From positions 1 through 6,948 of the forward strand of contig JAZSMU010000087.1 of NCBI GenBank assembly GCA_045536045.1: a DNA stretch of 6,948 bases. Reading direction: 5' to 3'. Positions 1 to 5,983 of the stretch are shown piece by piece. Made by a program: the position numbers and the translations under genes. How positions within the stretch are numbered: the first letter of the stretch is position 1; each line of letters starts with the position of its first letter. Below the pieces are notes generated by a model, which was given only the letters and a program-made list of their open reading frames with translations, was not told the origin of the DNA and ran no database searches. This DNA comes from RGIG1918 sp045536045 (lineage in GTDB: Bacteria > Cyanobacteriota > Vampirovibrionia > Gastranaerophilales > Gastranaerophilaceae).

Positions 1-127
1 AGTTGAAAAACAAAATGCAAACGCTGAAATTGAACAACTTCCAGAAATCTTGCAACCATCTGTTGAAACATACAAAAACAAATTCAAACCAGGAAGCCCA
101 TTTGAATTGAATCCTGGTGGAAACTAA
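1..127 (+). CDS. C-terminal end of an unidentified protein (5' truncated)
   Basis: The frame starting at base 2 is open from the window edge to a TAA at 125-127, giving the last 41 residues of a protein. The peptide is hydrophilic (Glu-, Asn- and Gln-rich) and ends in a Pro/Gly/Asn-rich tail (PGSPFELNPGGN). No domain can be recognised from this fragment, and the gene is not identified. A strong intrinsic terminator begins 12 bases after the stop, which supports this being a real gene end rather than a chance open frame. The bulk of the gene lies left of the window. Confidence 0.7.
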   Translation, partial: VEKQNANAEIEQLPEILQPSVETYKNKFKPGSPFELNPGGN

Positions 128-139
128 ATTCCAAAGAAA

Positions 140-167
140 AAAGAGGCTCAAATGAGCCTCTTTTTTT
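140..167 (+). terminator. Rho-independent terminator of the upstream gene
   Basis: Bases 140-149 (AAAGAGGCTC) pair with 154-163 (GAGCCTCTTT) around a 4-nt AAAT loop, giving a 10-bp stem that runs into a T tract ending at 167. It lies 12 bases after the stop codon at 125-127 and ends the upstream transcript. The ATG at 168 immediately follows the T tract, so it is an unlikely start for the next gene. Confidence 0.9.
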
Positions 168-211
168 ATGAAAAAGCAATTTTTTCCTCATATTTTTTTT
201 AATATAAATAT

Positions 212-217
212 AGGGAA
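212..217 (+). promoter_or_regulatory. Ribosome binding site deciding the start at 225
   Basis: AGGGAA at 212-217, extending as AGGGAAG to 218, lies 7 nt before the ATG at 225. The in-frame ATG at 168 has only the terminator T tract before it and no Shine-Dalgarno sequence. A near-identical element (AGGGGAAG) precedes gcvT in this window. Confidence 0.75.
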
Positions 218-224
218 GTTTACA

Positions 225-1385
225 ATGCCAATTAGTAATATTAAATTAAATTTAAGCAAGAATGTTTCGCAAACATCTGCAAATATAAATAATGTTCCAA
301 ACACGCCACCAAAAGAAGAAATTAAAACTCCAACAGCAAGTGGTGCTTTAGCTATTTCTTCGTATAACAAAGGCTTTATTGGAAGACGCGATATAAAAAA
401 CAAAAAGGGGGATGTTCGCTTTTGGACAATTAAAAATGAAAACTCTTTTAAATTATATTCAAAAGACAATTTACTTCTCTATAAATTAAGCAAAACTCCT
501 GAAAATTCAATTAAAGAAACTGTTTTTTCAATTAAAGGAGAAAAATTGTGGACTCTTGAAACTCTCCCTGATGGTTCAAAAATTAAAGAAGTTTTTGGAG
601 AAAAAGGAGTTCTTAAAAAAACTATTAAATTCAGCAAAGAAAATCAGATAGAAAGTTCAAAAAATTACCTTAGAACAGAAATATCTGAAGAAACAAAACG
701 CAAATTGCCTAAATATTTATATCATATAACATCAACAAGTAGCTTAGAAAACATTAAAAAAACAGGGCTTCAAACAAGTGAGGACCTTTATTTGCACGCT
801 AATGGCGACAAAGCAGTATTTTTGGTTAGCGAAAATGAATTGCTAGACACTTGGCAAAATTTAACAAACGGAAGAAAAAGTAGCCTAGAAAAATCACTTC
901 TTGCAAGGCTTTTAAAATTCTGTGATAAAGACCGTTCAGGCAAATTGACAATCTTAAAAATTCCAACAGCTTCTCTGAATTTAGAAAATCTCAAAATAAG
1001 AGGGCAAGAAAATGTAGGAGCATTCGGTGGTTTTTGTGCAATTGCAGATAAAGACAAAAAACAAGCCAAAGACTATATGCTTTTAAAAGATACTTTCAAA
1101 AATTTTAAAGAAGAAAGTGGTGGAAACATTGACCTAGACACTATTCTAGAAGCTATTTATCTTTCAGATGAGCAAAAACATCTTGAAGAAGGTTTAGAAT
1201 TAGAAGAAATTGAAAAAACTAAAGAAAAACCATTTGAATATTTTTATAAAGAAAAAATTAACCCAGAAAACATTGAAATTGTTGGCAATTTAGACATAAA
1301 AGAAATTCAACCTATGTCTTTATTTGAAGCCGGATGCGAAGAGCTTTCGGGATTTATGGTCAGACAATGTCTAAAAAAAATATAA
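225..1385 (+). CDS. Unknown protein with a possible ADP-ribosyltransferase-like domain
   Basis: The protein has 386 residues if read from the ATG at 225; an in-frame ATG at 168 would add 19 residues but sits on the terminator and lacks a ribosome binding site. The N-terminus (about 1-45) is low-complexity, Asn/Ser/Pro-rich and probably disordered. Residues about 50-145 look like repeated beta strands (for example LWTLETLPDGSKIKEVFGEKG), vaguely like YD or MORN-type repeats. From about 162 comes LYHIT...IKKTGL (YHIT at 166-169, GL at 181-182), then VFLV at 198-201, LTILKIP near 241-247 and INPENIEIV at 345-353. That order recalls Tpt1/DarT/DUF4433-type folds, where a YH(x)T strand, a helix ending in GL and a late 'I-P-E-x-I' segment recur. 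A Glu/Lys-rich helical stretch lies near 290-335. No signal peptide is visible. Assignment to the ADP-ribosyltransferase fold is inference from motif shape; the catalytic triad is not established and the target is unknown. No adjacent antitoxin is obvious. Confidence 0.8.
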   Translation: MPISNIKLNLSKNVSQTSANINNVPNTPPKEEIKTPTASGALAISSYNKGFIGRRDIKNKKGDVRFWTIKNENSFKLYSKDNLLLYKLSKTPENSIKETVFSIKGEKLWTLETLPDGSKIKEVFGEKGVLKKTIKFSKENQIESSKNYLRTEISEETKRKLPKYLYHITSTSSLENIKKTGLQTSEDLYLHANGDKAVFLVSENELLDTWQNLTNGRKSSLEKSLLARLLKFCDKDRSGKLTILKIPTASLNLENLKIRGQENVGAFGGFCAIADKDKKQAKDYMLLKDTFKNFKEESGGNIDLDTILEAIYLSDEQKHLEEGLELEEIEKTKEKPFEYFYKEKINPENIEIVGNLDIKEIQPMSLFEAGCEELSGFMVRQCLKKI

Positions 1386-1393
1386 GAATAAAT

Positions 1394-1741
1394 TTATAGA
1401 ACATTTTTTAGTTTTCTAAGAGCAGATTCTAAATTTTCTGCTAGTGAGCTTTTTGAAGAAACAATAATTTCTTCTTTTATTGACTTGCCTGTTCGTTTCA
1501 TTAATTCCATTGCATAATCAGAACATTCTCTTGCAAAATCATCAATTCCAGATTTTGTGTTTTTATTTACATAGCAAGATAATTCAACAACATCTTTCTT
1601 TGGAGTGTATTCTAAAGTTGTGCCAAATTTATTATTTACAGCAAGAATTTCAGATAAGTTTAAATCTGCATCTTTTGCTGCTTTAGCGATTTTTTCCTTT
1701 AACCTAATATCTTGCGCAGTAACTGGTCTAATTATTGTCAT
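1394..1741 (-). CDS. Small conserved-looking protein of unknown function
   Basis: This 115-residue protein starts at the ATG whose complement is 1739-1741. A GGGGTG element (complement of 1746-1751) sits 4 nt upstream of it, so the longer reading from a TTG at 1753 is less likely. It is not a recognised family. An N-terminal segment (about 8-35) and a C-terminal segment (about 70-115) look amphipathic and helical. They flank a short strand-like middle (TTLEYTPKKDVVELSCYVNK). There is no signal peptide or membrane segment, so it is probably cytoplasmic. It ends 8 bases from the stop of the convergent gene on the other strand. Upstream, TTGCTA and a TTATTT 17 nt later on the minus strand could be a weak promoter. 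Confidence 0.65.
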   Translation of the reverse strand: MTIIRPVTAQDIRLKEKIAKAAKDADLNLSEILAVNNKFGTTLEYTPKKDVVELSCYVNKNTKSGIDDFARECSDYAMELMKRTGKSIKEEIIVSSKSSLAENLESALRKLKNVL

Positions 1742-1745
1742 ACAA

Positions 1746-1751
1746 CACCCC
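1746..1751 (-). promoter_or_regulatory. Ribosome binding site deciding the start at 1741
   Basis: On the minus strand this reads GGGGTG, 4 nt before the ATG at 1741. The geometry mirrors the GAGGTG plus 4-nt spacer before the divergent gene at 1890, which supports the ATG rather than the TTG at 1753. Confidence 0.55.
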
Positions 1752-1835
1752 AAATCTTTTATTTATTTAAAACACGTAAAAATAAAAGTTACCATTTAAT
1801 TTTAGCAAAATTTTAATAAAAAAGAAATGCCAATA

Positions 1836-1862
1836 TTGACAAAAAAAACCAAAAGCTTTATT
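1836..1862 (+). promoter_or_regulatory. Candidate promoter of the gene at 1890
   Basis: A consensus -35 TTGACA lies at 1836-1841. The best -10 match is TTTATT at 1857-1862, 15 nt downstream, or TTATTT one base later with a 16-nt spacer. The -35 is perfect and the -10 is poor. Position 1742-1889 is the divergent intergenic region between the small minus-strand gene and this one. Confidence 0.4.
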
Positions 1863-1879
1863 TTGTATTTGTAAGTTTT

Positions 1880-1885
1880 GAGGTG
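1880..1885 (+). promoter_or_regulatory. Ribosome binding site deciding the start at 1890
   Basis: GAGGTG lies 4 nt before the ATG at 1890. A reading from the in-frame TTG at 1878 would place this site inside the gene, so 1890 is preferred. Confidence 0.7.
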
Positions 1886-1889
1886 TTTT

Positions 1890-2384
1890 ATGAAAAAAAG
1901 TTTAATTATTTTTTCCGTTTTAGCATTATGCATTTTGTTTATGTTGAAGTTCTGCACATTCCACGCTAATTTCACAAAAGAGATGAACGACCCACTAAAT
2001 GACAAAACGGTTCAGAAAGTTATGGGGGAAGATTTAAAAATCTTAAAACCGGAAATTGATAAACTCTTAATTAACTACAACAGCCAAAAAAGTGCATATT
2101 TTATGGAAATTTCTTCAAAAGAATTTAATAAAGCAACTGCTGAAAAAACACTTGTTGAAACATTTAAAAATATGCACAATGCGTTTGGAAAATATAAAGA
2201 ATACGACCTTGAAAAATCACAAATTACAAAATATTCTGATACAAAAGGAAGAAAACAGTACACATTTGTAATTCCTGTTAAGTTTGAAAAACAAGAAAAT
2301 GGCATTGCAACTTTTACTTTTATCTTTACTCTTGAAGATGAAAAATACAAGTTATATACATTTAGATTGAATTACAATAAGTAG
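1890..2384 (+). CDS. Small membrane-anchored protein of unknown function
   Basis: This 164-residue protein begins MKK followed by a hydrophobic stretch at about 4-19 (LIIFSVLALCILFMLK), which suggests an uncleaved N-terminal signal anchor. The Cys at 14 is not in a canonical lipobox because Leu precedes it. The rest would then face outside. Residues about 50-105 look helical and about 110-164 form alternating strands (RKQYTFVIPVKFEK, ATFTFIFTLED, KLYTFRLNYN). A helix followed by a sheet of this size resembles small NTF2-like secreted domains such as DUF4019/DUF3887, but this is a shape impression, not a recognised family. It is probably a single-gene transcript, with its own candidate promoter and a terminator 20 bases after the stop. 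It has no obvious functional link to either neighbour. Confidence 0.75.
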   Translation: MKKSLIIFSVLALCILFMLKFCTFHANFTKEMNDPLNDKTVQKVMGEDLKILKPEIDKLLINYNSQKSAYFMEISSKEFNKATAEKTLVETFKNMHNAFGKYKEYDLEKSQITKYSDTKGRKQYTFVIPVKFEKQENGIATFTFIFTLEDEKYKLYTFRLNYNK

Positions 2385-2404
2385 CTAGATGAAATTAAAC
2401 ATTA

Positions 2405-2430
2405 AAAAAGACGGCAATTGCCGTCTTTTT
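2405..2430. terminator. Bidirectional intrinsic terminator
   Basis: This is a perfect 26-nt palindrome: AAAAAGACGGCAA followed by its exact complement TTGCCGTCTTTTT. The G+C-rich core ends in a T run on both strands. On the plus strand it terminates the gene ending at 2384. On the minus strand it lies 8 bases past the tRNA 3' end at 2439. One hairpin therefore serves two convergent units. Confidence 0.88.
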
Positions 2431-2438
2431 AATATATT

Positions 2439-2512
2439 TACGCCGGGAGCGATTCGAACGCTCGACCTACTGCTTAGAAGGCAGTTGCTCTATCCAGCTG
2501 AGCTACCGGCGC
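2439..2512 (-). tRNA. tRNA-Arg (anticodon UCU)
   Basis: All cloverleaf parts are present on the minus strand. The acceptor is GCGCCGG/CCGGCGU. The D arm is GCTC/GAGC with A14 and G18-G19. The anticodon stem is ACTGC/GCAGT with a 7-nt loop CTTCTAA, giving anticodon UCU (complement of 2476-2478). The T arm is GAGCG/CGCTC with loop TTCGAAT, and the discriminator is A73. It reads AGA, the main arginine codon in the window. CCA is not encoded. The first pair is G1-U72 rather than the usual Watson-Crick pair. The bidirectional terminator at 2405-2430 ends the transcript. Its 5' flank is the tandem duplicated block at 2513-2708, so its promoter must lie in or beyond that block. Confidence 0.97.
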
Positions 2513-2584
2513 ATAAAAGTTTATTTAATTTTCAATAAATGTGCCAGCTGGATAGCATTTGTGGTTAAACCACTTTGCTTCGCT

Positions 2585-2610
2585 TTGCTCATCAAGTGAG
2601 CTACCGGCGC
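2585..2610 (-). pseudogene. Degenerate tRNA-Arg 5' half, copy 1
   Basis: Aligned with tRNA bases 2485-2512, this segment matches 25 of 28 columns, with two single-base deletions and one substitution, all in the D loop/D-stem side. The first 14 tRNA bases are exact. The D arm still folds as GCTCA/TGAGC. No anticodon arm or T arm follows, so it is not a functional tRNA. Confidence 0.8.
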
Positions 2611-2682
2611 ATAAAAGTTTATTTAATTTTCAATAAATGTGCCAGCTGGATAGCATTTGTGGTTAAACCACTTTGCTTCGCT

Positions 2683-2708
2683 TTGCTCATCAAGTGAGCT
2701 ACCGGCGC
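2683..2708 (-). pseudogene. Degenerate tRNA-Arg 5' half, copy 2
   Basis: This is identical to copy 1, 98 bases further from the tRNA, and carries the same two deletions and one substitution. The degeneration therefore happened before the 98-bp duplication. Beyond it the sequence is unrelated to the repeat. Confidence 0.8.
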
Positions 2709-2812
2709 ACATCTATTCAAATTTCATAAGATGATATTATCAGAAACAAAAACCATAATCAAGAGTTTAAAATTAAAAAACATAATAAGTGCAAAACTAT
2801 TGTCCTTATAAT

Positions 2813-2841
2813 TTCTCAAAGCCTCAAATTTATGCTATAAT
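2813..2841 (+). promoter_or_regulatory. Extended -10 promoter of the folD-alr-gcv operon
   Basis: A perfect TATAAT lies at 2836-2841, with TG at 2833-2834 forming an extended -10. A TTCTCA -35 (4 of 6 consensus) lies at 2813-2818, 17 nt upstream. Transcription would start near 2848, leaving a leader of only about 16 nt with AAAGGGTGA before the folD ATG at 2864. This leaves no space for a riboswitch. A second TATAAT at 2807-2812 has no good -35. The rest of 2709-2812 is AT-rich and shows no gene. Confidence 0.75.
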
Positions 2842-2863
2842 TTGCCTATATAAAGGGTGAATT

Positions 2864-3724
2864 ATGGAAATTATTGACGGCAAAAAAATAGCTTCTGAAA
2901 TTAAAACAGAGCTTAAGAAAAAAATTTCAGATGTTAAAAGCACATTAAATATTGCCCCAAAACTTGCTGTTATTCTTATTGGAGACGATAAGGCAAGCGA
3001 AATTTATGTTTCTAAAAAAGAACAAATGGCAGATGAATTAGGGATGAAATCTTTAGTTTGCAAATTTGATAAAAATGTAACTCAAGAAGAAATAGAAGCA
3101 AAAATTGAGCAATTGAATGATGATAATGAAGTAAATGCAATTCTTTTGCAACTTCCAATTCCAAAACATTTAGACAAAAACAAACTAATTGAGCTTATTT
3201 CGCCTCTTAAAGATGTTGATGGGTTCACACCTTTAAATGCTGGTTTTCTATCGCTTGGCGAACCTTTTGTTGCACCTTGCACAGCAGTTGGCATTATTGA
3301 GCTTTTAAATGCTTATAATGTTAAAATGGTGGGCAAACACGCAGTTGTGGTTGGGCGTTCTAATATTGTTGGAAAGCCACTTTCTCAGCTTTTATTAAAT
3401 GAAAACGCAACTGTTACTGTGGCACATTCCAAAACAGAAAATTTAGCTGAAATAACAAATACTGCAGATATTTTAATTAGTGCAGTTGGAATTAAAAACC
3501 TTATAACAGAAGATATGGTTAAAAAAGGTGCTGTTGTTGTTGATGTAGGAATAACAAGAGATGAAAACAACAAAATTACAGGTGATGTTGATTTTGAAAA
3601 TGTTTCAAAAAAAGCTAGTTTAATAACTCCTGTTCCAGGTGGTGTTGGACCTATGACAATTGCAATGCTTGCTTCTAATACATTTAATCTTTTCTGCATT
3701 CAAAATGAGGTTGAGGAGAATTGA
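2864..3724 (+). CDS. folD: Bifunctional methylene-THF dehydrogenase/methenyl-THF cyclohydrolase
   Basis: FolD interconverts 5,10-methylene-tetrahydrofolate and 10-formyl-tetrahydrofolate using NADP(H), in the cytosol, feeding purine and formyl-Met-tRNA synthesis. The 286-residue length is typical. Visible family motifs include YVSKK at 48-52 (the YxxxK catalytic lysine would be K52), LQLPIP at 95-100, KDVDGF at 116-121, PCTAVG at 138-143, and the nucleotide-binding VVVGRSNIVGKP at 161-172. ADILISAVG at 201-209 and ITPVPGGVGPMT at 254-265 complete the pattern. AAAGGGTGA precedes the ATG. It is first in the operon, directly after the promoter. Its TGA overlaps the alr ATG by one base, so the two are probably translationally coupled. 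Its neighbours gcvT/H/P make the substrate it uses. Confidence 0.97.
   Translation: MEIIDGKKIASEIKTELKKKISDVKSTLNIAPKLAVILIGDDKASEIYVSKKEQMADELGMKSLVCKFDKNVTQEEIEAKIEQLNDDNEVNAILLQLPIPKHLDKNKLIELISPLKDVDGFTPLNAGFLSLGEPFVAPCTAVGIIELLNAYNVKMVGKHAVVVGRSNIVGKPLSQLLLNENATVTVAHSKTENLAEITNTADILISAVGIKNLITEDMVKKGAVVVDVGITRDENNKITGDVDFENVSKKASLITPVPGGVGPMTIAMLASNTFNLFCIQNEVEEN
3713..3718 (+). promoter_or_regulatory. alr ribosome binding site inside the end of folD
   Basis: GAGGAG lies 5 nt before the ATG at 3724, within the last codons of folD. The spacing favours that ATG over the TTG at 3721, and the TGATG stop-start overlap indicates coupled translation. Confidence 0.75.
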
Positions 3725-4848
3725 TGAGAAGCTCACTATCAAATCCTTTAAGAGATGCTTGGGTTGAAATTAACCTTGATTCTCTTGAAAAAAATATTAA
3801 AGAAATTAAAAAGCATATAAAATGCAAAAAAATATTGGCTGTTGTAAAAGCAGACGGTTATGGCCATGGCTCAGCTATGATGGCGCCCATTTTGTCTGCT
3901 TGTGGAATTACGGATTTTGGAGTTGCAACACTAGATGAGGGGCTTGAGCTTAGAAAAGCAAAAGTTGAAGCACCGATTTTGGTCTTAGGAGCAGTTCCTT
4001 ATTGGAGTTTTGAAGCAGCACTTAAAAACAACATTCAAGTTTCAATATTTAACAAGGAACACCTTGAAGCTGCAAATATTTTATTTGAAAAAACAAAAAA
4101 GAAACTAAAAGTTCAAATAAAAATAGACACAGGAATGAACAGAATCGGAATTGGAATAGAAGAAGCAAAAGATTTTATTGAAGCTGTTCAAAGTTCTAAA
4201 TCTGTTGAATTAACAGGCATTTTCACTCATTTTTGTGATGTTGAAAATAAAGAAATATTTAATTCTCAAAAAGAAAATTTCATAAATCTTATAAATTCAA
4301 TTGATACAAAAAATTTAACCATCCACGCTTCTAATTCTGGTGCAATTTTATTAGATGATTCGCTTAACTACGATATGGTGCGTGCTGGAATTATTTTATA
4401 TGGGCTAACACCTTTTAGCCACCCTGAAAATAACCAATACTTTAAAAACCTTAAACAACTGATTTCCTTAAAAGGAAGAATAACAAATATTCACGAAATT
4501 AAAAAAGGGGAAGGCGTTAGCTATGGGCACTGTTTTGTGGCAGATAAAGACACAACTGTTGCAACAATTCCAATTGGCTACGCAGATGGTGTTTCAAGAG
4601 CATTATCAGATAAAATAGAAGCAAGCCTAAATGGAAAAATAATCAAACAAATTGGAAGAATTACAATGGACCAAATGATGTTTAATATTGGGGATATTGA
4701 AGCTAAAGTTGGCGATATTATTACCCTTTTAGGAGATGACGAAGAAAATCACCTTTCCATTGACACTTGGGCAAATATTTTAAATACAATAAATTATGAG
4801 CTAATATGCAGGCTAAAAGTGCGTCTGCCAAGAATTTATACAAGATAG
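3724..4848 (+). CDS. alr: Alanine racemase
   Basis: This PLP-dependent racemase converts L-alanine to D-alanine for peptidoglycan precursors. Counting from the ATG at 3724 it has 374 residues, normal for the family. The PLP-binding lysine is in VVKADGYGHG (K42). MNRIG places the conserved arginine at 140. RAGIILYG (R220) contacts the PLP pyridine nitrogen in characterised racemases. GVSYGH holds the second catalytic base, Tyr267. IPIGYADG and RITMDQ (311-316) follow in the C-terminal beta domain. The N-terminal TIM barrel spans about 10-240. No extra membrane domain of the VanT type is present. It overlaps folD by one base and ends 10 bases before gcvT. It is metabolically out of place among one-carbon genes; co-transcription may simply reflect gene packing. 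Action on another amino acid cannot be excluded from sequence. Confidence 0.96.
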   Translation: MRSSLSNPLRDAWVEINLDSLEKNIKEIKKHIKCKKILAVVKADGYGHGSAMMAPILSACGITDFGVATLDEGLELRKAKVEAPILVLGAVPYWSFEAALKNNIQVSIFNKEHLEAANILFEKTKKKLKVQIKIDTGMNRIGIGIEEAKDFIEAVQSSKSVELTGIFTHFCDVENKEIFNSQKENFINLINSIDTKNLTIHASNSGAILLDDSLNYDMVRAGIILYGLTPFSHPENNQYFKNLKQLISLKGRITNIHEIKKGEGVSYGHCFVADKDTTVATIPIGYADGVSRALSDKIEASLNGKIIKQIGRITMDQMMFNIGDIEAKVGDIITLLGDDEENHLSIDTWANILNTINYELICRLKVRLPRIYTR

Positions 4849-4858
4849 GGGAAGTTAT

Positions 4859-5983
4859 ATGAAAAAAACTTTTTTACTTGAAGAACACAGAAAATTAGGT
4901 GCAAAAATTGTTCCTTTTGCAGGCTGGGAAATGCCTGTTCAATATTCAAGTATTATTGAAGAACATAAAAATGTTAGAGAAAATATTGGGCTCTTTGATG
5001 TTTCCCATATGGGAGAAGTATTTATTTCAGGCGCAGATTCTCTTAAATTTTTGAATTATTTAGTTCCTGCAAATGTTTCAAAATTAGTTGATGGAAAAGC
5101 ACTTTATACTCATCTTGTAAACGAAAAAGGTGGAATTATTGACGACCTTATTATTTATAAATTAAAAGAAAATTCATATTTTTTAATTGTAAATGCTTCA
5201 AGAATTGACGAAGATGTAAATTGGATTTGCTACAATTCAGCAAACTTTGATGTTGAAATTGATAACCAATCTCATAACCTATCTATGATAGCAATTCAAG
5301 GTCCTAAAGCATATCTTTTAATTGAAAAAATGGGCGTTAGCAAAGAAATCCAACCAAAATCATTTTCAATTATTAAAACAAAAATGTTAGACAAAGAAGT
5401 TTATCTATCAAGAACAGGCTACACAGGAGAAGACGGCTTTGAAATTGTAATGAAAAACAAAGACGCAAAATTATTCTGGAATGAAACTCTATTACAGGGC
5501 AAAGAGTTTGGCATTCTTCCTGTTGGTCTAGGTGCTAGAGATACTCTAAGGCTAGAAGCAGCACTACCTTTATATGGAAATGATTTAGATGAAAACACAA
5601 CACCTGTTGAAGCAGGTCTTGCTTGGACAATTGACAAAGAAAAACCAGATAATTACATTGCAAAAGATATAATTATGGGACAAATCAAAGGCGAAGTTGA
5701 AAAAACCAAAAAATTCATTGGCTTTGAAATGGTAGATAAAGCAATTGCACGCCACGAATATGAAATATATTACGAAAATGAAAAAGTTGGAATTGTTACA
5801 AGTGGAGGTCCAAGTCCTTCAACAGGCAAGAATATTGGGCTTGGATATGTTGATATTAAAAATAACTCAATATTTCTTAACAAAACTATTGGCATGGATA
5901 TAGATGTTATGATAAGAAATAAGTTATATAAAGCTCAAATTGTTGCAAGACCTTTTGTGCAAAAGAAAAATAGCGTTAAATAA
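4859..5983 (+). CDS. gcvT: Glycine cleavage system T protein (aminomethyltransferase)
   Basis: GcvT releases ammonia from the aminomethyl-lipoyl arm of GcvH and passes the one-carbon unit to tetrahydrofolate, giving 5,10-methylene-THF. It has 374 residues, about the usual length. Family motifs include PFAGWEMPVQY at 19-29, LFDVSHMGE at 45-53, NEKGGIIDDLI at 88-98 (with the conserved acidic D95-D96 pair), IQGPKA at 146-151, and SRTGYTGEDGFEI at 184-196. LGARDTLRLEAALPLYGNDL (224-243) and TSGGPSPSTGKNIGLGYV (314-331) follow. The site AGGGGAAG (4847-4854) overlaps the alr stop codon and sits 4 nt before the ATG. The 10-nt gap leaves no room for a glycine riboswitch. gcvH follows after 20 nt. Confidence 0.97.
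   Translation: MKKTFLLEEHRKLGAKIVPFAGWEMPVQYSSIIEEHKNVRENIGLFDVSHMGEVFISGADSLKFLNYLVPANVSKLVDGKALYTHLVNEKGGIIDDLIIYKLKENSYFLIVNASRIDEDVNWICYNSANFDVEIDNQSHNLSMIAIQGPKAYLLIEKMGVSKEIQPKSFSIIKTKMLDKEVYLSRTGYTGEDGFEIVMKNKDAKLFWNETLLQGKEFGILPVGLGARDTLRLEAALPLYGNDLDENTTPVEAGLAWTIDKEKPDNYIAKDIIMGQIKGEVEKTKKFIGFEMVDKAIARHEYEIYYENEKVGIVTSGGPSPSTGKNIGLGYVDIKNNSIFLNKTIGMDIDVMIRNKLYKAQIVARPFVQKKNSVK

Larger units (their letters stand above)
2499..2708. repeat. 98-bp tandem repeat overlapping the tRNA-Arg 5' end
   Basis: Bases 2513-2610 and 2611-2708 are identical over all 98 positions. The 14 bases before them (TGAGCTACCGGCGC, 2499-2512, the start of the tRNA gene) recur at the end of each unit (2597-2610, 2695-2708), so the 98-base period covers 210 bases, or 2.14 copies. 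Sequence after 2708 leaves the pattern. Each unit carries, in order on the plus strand: an AT-rich stretch with the inverted pair TTTATT/AATAAA; an inverted tRNA remnant; a GTGGT/ACCAC hairpin; and a direct degenerate copy of the tRNA 5' half. There is no coding frame here. A 14-bp direct repeat at both ends is a natural substrate for slippage or unequal recombination. Confidence 0.95.

Noticed and set aside
917..960. DKDRSGKLT as an EF-hand or dockerin-like calcium loop
   Set aside because: The loop lacks the glutamate at position 12 and the flanking helices. LTILKIP that follows fits a beta strand of the suspected ART-like domain better.
1371..1411. Inverted repeat CTAAAAAA...TTTTTTAG between the convergent genes, as a possible terminator
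   Set aside because: The stem is nearly all A-T with a long loop, lies partly inside both coding regions and lacks a G+C core, so it is expected by chance in such AT-rich sequence.
1890..1960. Lipoprotein signal with Cys14 in the gene at 1890
   Set aside because: The residue before Cys is Leu rather than Gly, Ala or Ser, and the hydrophobic stretch continues past it, so a signal anchor is more likely.
2513..2708. CRISPR array
   Set aside because: There are only two contiguous identical 98-bp units, with no distinct spacers and no cas genes.
2439..2708. Integrated phage or island attachment site pair (attL/attR)
   Set aside because: No integrase is present, the units are directly adjacent with nothing between them, and the shared sequence is the tRNA 5' end rather than the usual 3' end.
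2731..2811. A 26-codon open frame upstream of folD
   Set aside because: It has no ribosome binding site, a low-complexity Ile/Lys/Leu-rich composition, and overlaps the AT-rich promoter region.
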